Assembly: GCA_032158295.1 (NCBI GenBank)
Contig: CM063251.1
Location: 14,521,757 to 14,585,756, forward strand
DNA length: 64,000 bases
Origin: Pycnopodia helianthoides
Taxonomy: Eukaryota; Echinodermata; Asteroidea; Forcipulatida; Asteriidae
Direction: 5' to 3'
The notes beneath the pieces were generated by a model. That model was not told the DNA's origin. It did no database searches and saw nothing but the letters and a program-made list of their open reading frames with translations. Position numbers and translations under genes: made by a program. Positions 11,417 to 20,400 of the stretch are shown piece by piece. Position 1 is the stretch's first letter, and each line of letters begins with the position of its first letter.

Positions 11417-14400
11417 CATTGTTACAACCCCCGCTCTTTGTCGCTTGAGAGGGTGGACATGGAATCCGTGGCTCGTCGCCGAAGAACGATGTTACCCATG
11501 GTCATTGCATTAACATGTTCCTTATTGCAGGTTGGGGCGGGGGAGCAAATTGGCGCGATAGAAAATATTTTATTCACGGTTGAGGTACGAATTAGTGAAT
11601 AATTACATTTTCTAACGCTAGCCAAGAAGCGTGGCAAGTTTTGCATATTACGTAAGAGTAACAGGTTGAGTGCACACGGTTAGGGTGTGCCTATCATTGA
11701 TCGTTTTCAGCGCAGCTACGACAGACGTATCATTTATTTATTTTTCTCTCTAAGAAGTAAAATAGAAGAAAAGAGAGATAATTATGTAACAGTAAATCCT
11801 TTTTTGAGATTTGTTTTTCAGATATTTCCCGGTGTATCAAGCAGGACCTTGTCTAAGAATAAAGATCAACGGCATTAGCTTACGTTTCTTAAAATATTGC
11901 AGAAGAAAGGTTTTAAAAAATCAAAGTCAGGTGTGTTCAGATAGTCTTATATCTACTGAGTTAAAGACTTATATTCGTCTTCCATCCGTGGCTCGTCGCC
12001 GAAGAACGATGTTACCCATGGTCATTGCATTAACATGTTCCTTATTGCAGGTTGGGGCGGGGGAGCAAATTGGCGCGATAGAAAATATTTTATTCACGGT
12101 TGAGGTACGAATTAGTGAATAATGTCCTTTGCTGGTAGGTTAACTTGTATGGAGCTACACTGGAGTGCCATTGGTCTTTCCCAGATAATGGGATATTTTT
12201 TCTCGCCAAGTCGACATATTGAAACTAACAATGTCGACCTGTCCTAATACTCTCTCACCAAGTTGACTTTATATTGAAACTAACAATGTCGACTTGTCCT
12301 ACTCTCTCTCACCAAGTTGACTTTAAAGCTTTGCATGGTGGAAGTATAACTAGGAGAGGTTTGCGGTGACACCATGTTAAATCTCTTTTGAGTAGTGTTG
12401 GTTCTGAAAAGAACCGGTGGTTAACGACTCAACGTTTCGATCAGTATGCTCTGACCGTCTCCTCTGATCGAAACGTTGAGTCGGACTACTTTTTCAGAAC
12501 CAACACTACTCAAAAAGAGATTTAACATGGTGTCACCGCAAACATCTCCTAGTTACTCGCTCACCAAGTTGACTTGATACTGAAACTAACAATGTCGACT
12601 TGTCCTACTCTAGCACTAAGTTGGCTTTGAAACTAACAATGTCGACTTGTCCTACTCTCGCTCACCAAGTTGACTTGATATTGAAACTAACAATGTCGAC
12701 TTGTCCTACTCTATAGCACTAAGTTGGCTTATTGAAACTAACAATGTCGACCTGTCCTACTCTAACACTAAGTTGGCTTATTGAAACTAACAATGTCGAC
12801 TTGTCCTACTCTTTCACTAAGTTGGCTTATTGAAACTAACAATGTCGACTTGTCCAAATGCTCTCATCTCTCTCAACGCGTTGACCCGATACGATATACA
12901 TAGAATTGTGTTAATGTGAAGTGTGTTATTCTTGAATGATGTAAACCATTAGTTTGACAAGGCAGGTACGAACTCCATGCAAGATGTTAAATTTGTCTTT
13001 GTCTGTTTACACCTAGCCAAGAACTTCCAAATGTTATGCATTCGACTTTCTCCCTATATCGACGTGATTTCCTGTTGTGTTGTGTTTTATCCAATCGTGG
13101 TTGTGTGGAGCGGTCTAAGGTTCTGATTTAAAATCCTCCTCGATTTTTTGTTCCTTTATCCTTAGGGTTTTTTTTTCATTATCTTCTTTATTTTTTTCTC
13201 TTTATCTATACAAGATAAATCTCATAAATGAAATTTGTTATTATGTATTCTCCTGTATAATAGCTAGATATGACCCAACCAGACCGGGAGATCTACATTG
13301 TCTCGGTCAGTCCGTATTGTACATCAGAATATCTCCAGTACTTCTCGGGTGCTATCTACATCACGAAAGGAATCCTACTTGTGTTCGGGATCTTTCTGGC
13401 GTGGGAAACGAGAACGATTTCCGTTTCCTCACTCAATGACAGTAAGTTTAAAAGACGCTTTTTTGTTAATTGCAGTGTCCGTTACGGTATACGTTTTATA
13501 AACATGTTTTTGGTTTTTGGTTTAATAAAAATGTGCCCTGCAACTCGACAGGCTAATTAATTAAATGTTTTCTACAAGCTGGGTGGGGGCAAAGGGTGGA
13601 CCTTTTCGAGGATACAATAGACCTTGTGAATATGACGTAATTTGAGTAGGGCGCCCTCGGCTAGAGGTCAAAAGAAGGTTATTCATTTGCCGATTCTGTG
13701 AGCCGCGCGCAATTTTTTTTTTTTTTTTCATACCACACGCTGGCTGTTGTATACACGCATAAGGTACGGGCGCCTTCCCGGATCCCTTCACTGTTGACCC
13801 CGAAGTAAGTGTGTGATACACACAACAAAATTGCGTGCCGCGCGTACTTAGATGTGCATTTTCCATTGTTACGTCATCTTCTGACCTTCAAGATGGCGGC
13901 GTGATGACGTCTATGCATAAGGTCTATTAAAAATGCGAGACTGACATACTAAGATAAGCAAACAATTTGATTTTGACAATGCTTTGTTGGTTTACTATGC
14001 CTTTCGCGCCTGTGGGCTCTGGTTTGAATCCCGGCTCATGAGACCGTAACATCTCATGTAAATTGCGTTTTCATTCCTTGTAGGATTATCTGGGTTGGGC
14101 CCCTTCCCCCTTTGGGTTTCCTCCCACCATCTTCTAAACACAGATGAGGGCTGTTGGGTTGGCGCATTTAGCGAATCTCTCCCCACCTTCCACCTCGGGG
14201 ACCCCTGTTGGGTTTTCATTCCCTTACCTGATTGCGTGGGTTTTCCCTGGAATAATTTTATTGGGTTGTCCTCCCAAATCTATATCTAAAACTGAATATT
14301 CGTTCTTTATCTTCTCTTGACTCTCCAGGGGGTGATTGGCTATTAGTGATTAAGTTCGCTTTTGTTGAAGTCCTAGGCTTCACAGCCTGAATTCATAAAT

Positions 14401-17400
14401 AAAATGAAATTACTAAAAAAATATTATAACATTGCGAAAATTTGTAAATATAAAGCGATTTTTGTTAGATCAATTAAGCATCTTGAAGTGCCTACACTGT
14501 CCCTGTCCATCGAATCCTAAGCATTCCCGAAACCATCTGAACTCCTTAGGAGTATGCAGCACCCCGGTGCCAAATGGGCGCTCGGGGATTGCTGATGATT
14601 TACATCAACGATCTCTACCATCTCAGGTACCAATTTACTGCTGGATAATGAAATAGTTTTGTGTCAAGCTCAAAGACACATGCGTCACGACCGGGATTCG
14701 AACACCGACACATTGCCACCAGAACCCATTGCCACCAGAACCCGAGTTCGGAACACCAGACCGCTCGGTCACGCAACACGTTTGTAGAGATCATTTTGGC
14801 ACTGTTTTGGGATTAGGCCTATGTTTTGGGATTAGGCCTATGTCCAGAACTGGGTTTTTTATTATTTTTATTATTATTATTATTATCAAAAGAAGAAAAA
14901 AATGTCCATCCTCTCTTCTCATTTGTTGTGTATTAGGTACTTACATCGCCATGTCCATATACACGGTGGCCATTTTCCTTGCCATCGTCTTGCCGTCATT
15001 AAGTCTCGAGGTAGTTCAAAAAAACCCAACCGCTCACTTCTCCGTCATTAGCTCAGTGATCATCGCTACCAATACAACTGTCTTGTGTTTGGTGTTTCTT
15101 CCAAAGGTAAATGACTTTCTTTCTTTTGTGAAGATTGGTTGTTCATTGAGTGAAGCAGTGCACCGTATAGATGGATTGCACGTCAATGACCGCCATCTTT
15201 GATGACAAACAATGGAAACGGCACGCGTGTACGCGCCTTGGAGAATTGCTCGGCCGGAAACTCATATTCTCTAATGTTGACACTGCAGCCAACGGCCATA
15301 GCCGCAGCCAAAAAGTACAATTTTCATAGAGTGGCCTGACAACTAAAACAATTTTCGTTTCAGTTGTACGCACCTAGAGAAATTGTTCTTGCCCTGGGTC
15401 CAATTTCATAGACAGCTGCAAAGCACTAAAATTAGCAAAGCCAAAAACAATAACAATTGTGCATTTACAGGCAGGTTATACCTTTGGCAATTACTCTAAA
15501 AAATTGATTACCGTAACAACTTACTTGGTAAAGAGCAGTTGAGAGCTGTTGATATTATAAAACATTGTTTGAAACGACCTTTTTGAAGTAATGTAGCTTT
15601 TTGAGAAAAAAAAGGTAATTTGTCACCAAAATGTTTTAGTCTGTGAAAGGCTTCAGGCATGAAGCCTTTCTCAGGCATCTGAGGGAACACAATTCTATGC
15701 AACAAGGGTGTTTTTTCTGTCATTATTTTCTTGCTACTTTGATGACCAGTTGAGCTCAAGTCTCAATTGTGATTGTGACTTTATGTGAAAGCCAAGTCCA
15801 ACTATAAAACTGTTCCCGTATATAAAGTCATCACAGCAAAACGAGCTCAATTCAACTCCCATGGCTTTAACCAGTGGAACCAGAGTCTGTATGTAAAGTG
15901 GTCGTGGCTAACAGGGGAATAACGTCACACTAATACAAACGAGAGCGTGTTTTTGCGACCCTGACCACTAACAGGTTTCTGACGAAAATTTCACAGACCG
16001 AAACAATAATTTCCGAGGACTGAGCAAAAACAGGTCGCCAGAAACAGTTCGTGACGTGGTACATCGCTTTAAAAAAAAATAACCTTCTTAAAATAAGCCG
16101 TACAGCTTTCATTTTACTTTCGAGTAATGGAACTTAGTCTTTGTAATATTATCGACACTATTGGATTAGAATCATTCAAGATTTTGGCCTTTTTAAAAAA
16201 CCTTTTATTTATTGGTCTAATTCTAGGCTTGATGCACATGCATGCTTTACGGACCATGTCTCACCAGCTTTGCTTCTTGAATGGGTCCCTCTGCAGTATT
16301 GCATTTACTTTAGTCTCACCTCTATTATATTATTTCATTTACATAATAATTTAATAATTGATGTGACTATCTGTGATGTGTTTTTTGGTTTATTACTCTG
16401 GAAAAAGCCTGAGCCTAAACCCGAACTTACTTTATGGAATCCACCATCTGGAAACCAAGCATAAACCGAGCCAACAAATCGGTTTCAGTTTGGTTGGAAC
16501 ACCGTCACTGAACCGACCTCTCGAAAACGCTTAACAAAATGACCGAAACTCAATGTGTGTGATAGGAGTTGCCTAAACGCGCCCAGAATAAATTGACCGT
16601 CAAAGTCTCGCGGGCGTCACGTTACAAACGCTTTTTTGTTTTGGGAAACTTTGGTTCCCGGCGTGTACATTGCTGGCCATGTGAAGGAAACGAAGTTGCG
16701 CGTTTTAAATTGACACGTTCCCGTGGATTGGGCGATTTGGGCTACAAAAAAGCGTTTGTTTTTAATTGGATATTATTGGAAAGATGTTTTAAAAAGTCGA
16801 ATATAATGATCCACTCAAATATGCCTCAAAATTGTGAGTTTTTTTTTTTACAAATTGTACGTTTTTAAAATTCCGACCATGCCTCTTACTTCGTGAACTT
16901 TAAACATGATCCGCCATTTTGTAGAACCAATTTTTTGATGGCTCCACTTTATCAGAGGGTTAGCTCTGGTTATATTTTGTGCACGGATATTAGTGAAAAT
17001 ATTTGTCAGCTCCTCCAAAAAAACACTACACAACTTTGGAACATGATCCCCTCTTAGATGTGTGGAATGGTCCAGTCAAGAGTATCAAGGACTTTGACTC
17101 CCCCGGGGCATTGCACTTTTGAGAAAACAGTGAAATAAAATGTGCCATGACTACTTAGGGGATTTTTTAAACAAAAACAAAAGCTTTGGGCCAGATGTTT
17201 GTGTATACAGATATCTCTTCTCCAGTAATTCGTGATGCGCTATCGGCGACTACGTTAACAAAACGAACGTCGCCCAAAACGATCAAGATCTGTATTTGGC
17301 ATAAAAAGTAGCTAAGCACGACAAAGTTTTGGCTACCAGCCAAACCACAATGTCACATGTACAACTTGTGACTGGTATCCTGCTCACTTCTGCTTAGCAG

Positions 17401-20400
17401 ACAGTTGCTATGCAATGCTTTCTGCTTGAGCAGCTCTATGAAATTTGACCCTGTTTTCATCCTGATTCGTAGACCTGCCCAGTTCCTCCGAGCCAGTCGA
17501 AGTTGCGCCCTCTACCGGAGGCTCATACAAAAACTAGCGTCGCCAATCAAGACTAGTAAATCCGATAAAATTACTGTATTATTATTGTTTTTTGTGTACG
17601 TTATTTGCAGATAATTCTTCTACGCAAATTCGCACATAAAAAGAACTTCCAGGTTAGCATGATGGCTAAATTCATCTCCAGTAGTTCAATGGCAACGTTT
17701 AATGACTGTGCAGACTTGAACATGACTAATCTACATGAACGACTGCAAAAAGTAAGCCTTTAATGTATCTCTTATGAACCCTTTAATTGGATCCTTATTT
17801 TCACACGTATCCATGTCTGTGTCTCTCAACTTATTGGACATTTCCGGGTAATAACGCATATTCATCGGGTATTTCAGTTTTCCCAATGACCAATCATATA
17901 AGTTTACATTTGTAGCATTGTTCCAAATGACTTCGTTTTGAAAAAAAAAATTTTTTTAGACTTGTTTATTTTGTTAAACCATTATCAGCTGTACGCTTCA
18001 GTAGGACGTTTTCCATTTCAAGTTTTTCATATTTCACGGCCACACTCTGTCCTGTTTTTTGCTGCCGTAAACGTCAACAAAACAGAGGCCTTTCCTGCTT
18101 CGGTATGTCGAGACATTTAGAATGGAAAACAGATTAGAGAGCGACGAAGGTCGACTTTGTAACAATTTCACCGTCCATAGATCTAATAGTTAAAAGGGGG
18201 CTCCAAGGTCAAAATATGTTTTTTATGATGTACTCATTTTCCAATAAGTAGGCCTAGAGTCCTCATACATCATATAAATTGTGAAACAATTTAAAAGTCT
18301 CTAACCTCGCGTTTAAATGGTGTAAAATACCACTGTGTTTGATACCCTTCAAATGCAATTCTTGACAAAATCCAAGAGCGTTCAGTGACGTCATAATATA
18401 TCAAAATGGTCTCTACAATTGTGTACAGACAATTTTCAGTTCATTCCTGATCTCTGATTATATTCAATCAAAACGGCTTCGAATTTGAGTTTATGACTGG
18501 CCCAGAAATTCCTCTTTGGAATTTACAGACCCATGTGTGTTGTTGGTTTTTTTTTGCTGTGCGGTGACGTTACGTTTCAAATCTCGCCCTGGAAGAGTAT
18601 CGAACAAAAAAAATGATATTCTACACCATATTAACGTGAGGTTAGAAGAGCCATGTAACTTGTTCCCCACTTTCACGAGGACCCTATATCTATTGGCAAA
18701 TGAGTACATCACAAAACTCTTTTTTTTATTTTGTTTTACCTTAGAGACCCTTTTTATTCTAGAGCAGGAAATGGCAATGCTGACACTTATACTTAATTGA
18801 TTTCGGTCTTGCATTGAAAAGTGGATATGTAGCCCTGCGTGGTGACATTTCAATGTGCTCTCACTCATACTGAAAAGACTCAACGAAGGCCATTGTTAAA
18901 ATCAATTCGTGAAATTCCTTTCTCTCTCCGAATTTTGAACACATGATGAAATCTTGTAGCCCCCCTTAAATCCTTGAATTGGTATGCAATGTCACATGTT
19001 TTCAAGCACAGGGTCGAACTACGACTAATATGGCAGATAGGGGAAATGTTTCATGGAATTGTGCCTTCACTGACACAAGCATGGCATTTAGCACATAGTT
19101 AGAAATGAAAAAGATGGCTTAAGAGCCATCGCCGATTTTTAATATAGCTCGAATAACTAGCAATTTTATAAATGTTCTAAATGGTTGGTATTGTTTGTTT
19201 TTCTACCTATACTTTAGGGCAAACCTACAATGGTTCTGTATAAGAATATCTTTCTCAAGACATACTCAGACAGTGCCAAATTCAATACTTGTATCATCAG
19301 AGGCACAATCACATCACCTTCCTGCCGTACTAGCCGTCGAAACAGGGGGGATTATAGTTACCATTTTATACAATTACTGTATAGCAACACATAACCAACA
19401 GAGATTCAAGAACTCGGTAGTTTTATCTTGTTTAAAACGTTGACTAGAGTTGACTTCAGTGTGCTCAACATCTTACACAAAGCTTAATGCGGTATTCTCT
19501 CTAAATAAAAACGGAACACGTTGTAACTTTTCCGATGACGAAACTGGTCCAAAGGCTGTTAGTCCGATCCGAATGTAATTTAAACGTTAACATTGAAACC
19601 ATTGGCAGAGAAATTCTACTAACAAAGTTAAGAACCGAGCTGGTACACTTTAAAATCTCCTGGGTCAGAATTGACCCGGATTCCGGATCCCTGCAGAGGA
19701 CCTGACCCATTTGTTGGTCAGGCTGACCTGGAAAGTAGTTAAAGGAACATTACAGAATTGGTTTTTGCTAACAAAACAGTTGCTGGCAGTGTACGCACTT
19801 TAAGTAATCCACCATATACATAAACTGACAAACCTGTAGAAGGTTGAGATCGATTGGCCATCTGGGTCACGAGAAAATAGTGAAAAACCGATTACACATT
19901 TCCATGAAATCATATAGATTCAACAAATGAATAAAACGCTAACTGAGCGATAAACTCCAATCGGAAACTTAGTTTATTCATTTCTCATCAAATATGGCAT
20001 TTCAGACAGAAATATTTCAGGGAATGTTTTCTACTATCATCATCATTGGACAGTGTAAGTTTTATGTAAATCTGTGATCAAAAGTATATTTTACAAGTTT
20101 TTTTCTTACCAATTCTGTAATGTTCCTTTAATAAAGTGGATTTTAACTAGGATTCTGCGTGAGTTTGACCCAAAATTCTGTAGGTCTTCTTGACAAAGAT
20201 TCCGGGTCATACTGACCCAGAAATGGGACCCGGGATCTGGGTCAATTTTGACCCGCAAGTTTTTAGAGTGCACCGCATTGATGTCACTGGAATCAAGGCC
20301 GATTATTGCAACATGACAGAGCGACAGATCAATAGAGAAAATACTGGAGACGGTTGCACTCTCGCCCCCCCCCCCTCAATGTTAAGTTAATATTTGTCCG

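Larger units (their letters stand above)
6585..12123 (+). mobile_element. Pat/DIRS-group tyrosine-recombinase retrotransposon, 5.5 kb
   Basis: This element copies through RNA and is expected to integrate with a tyrosine recombinase, not a DDE integrase. The parts run in order: repeat A1, gag with a CCHC knuckle, RT/RNase H with a Dam-like methylase tail, tyrosine recombinase, poly(A) tract, then repeats B1, A2 and B2. A1 and A2 (141 bp) and B1 and B2 (140 bp) are identical within each pair. B1 and A2 abut, sharing one T, which is the split-direct-repeat layout of Pat and Ngaro elements. The methylase-like domain points to Pat/DIRS over Ngaro. Flanks ATATAC and GTCCTT show no target duplication, as expected for this mechanism. 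It sits in the gene A intron in the sense orientation. The RT, RNase H and YR catalytic residues are all present, so it may be recently active. Confidence 0.9.

Noticed and set aside
11811..12122. 103-codon open frame at the right end of the retrotransposon
   Set aside because: It runs from the spacer through repeat B2, has no family signature, and B1 gives a similar antisense artefact.
13266..13267. Alternative acceptor for gene A exon 4
   Set aside because: It would shift the frame; the AG at 13262-13263 keeps phase 0 and the family alignment.
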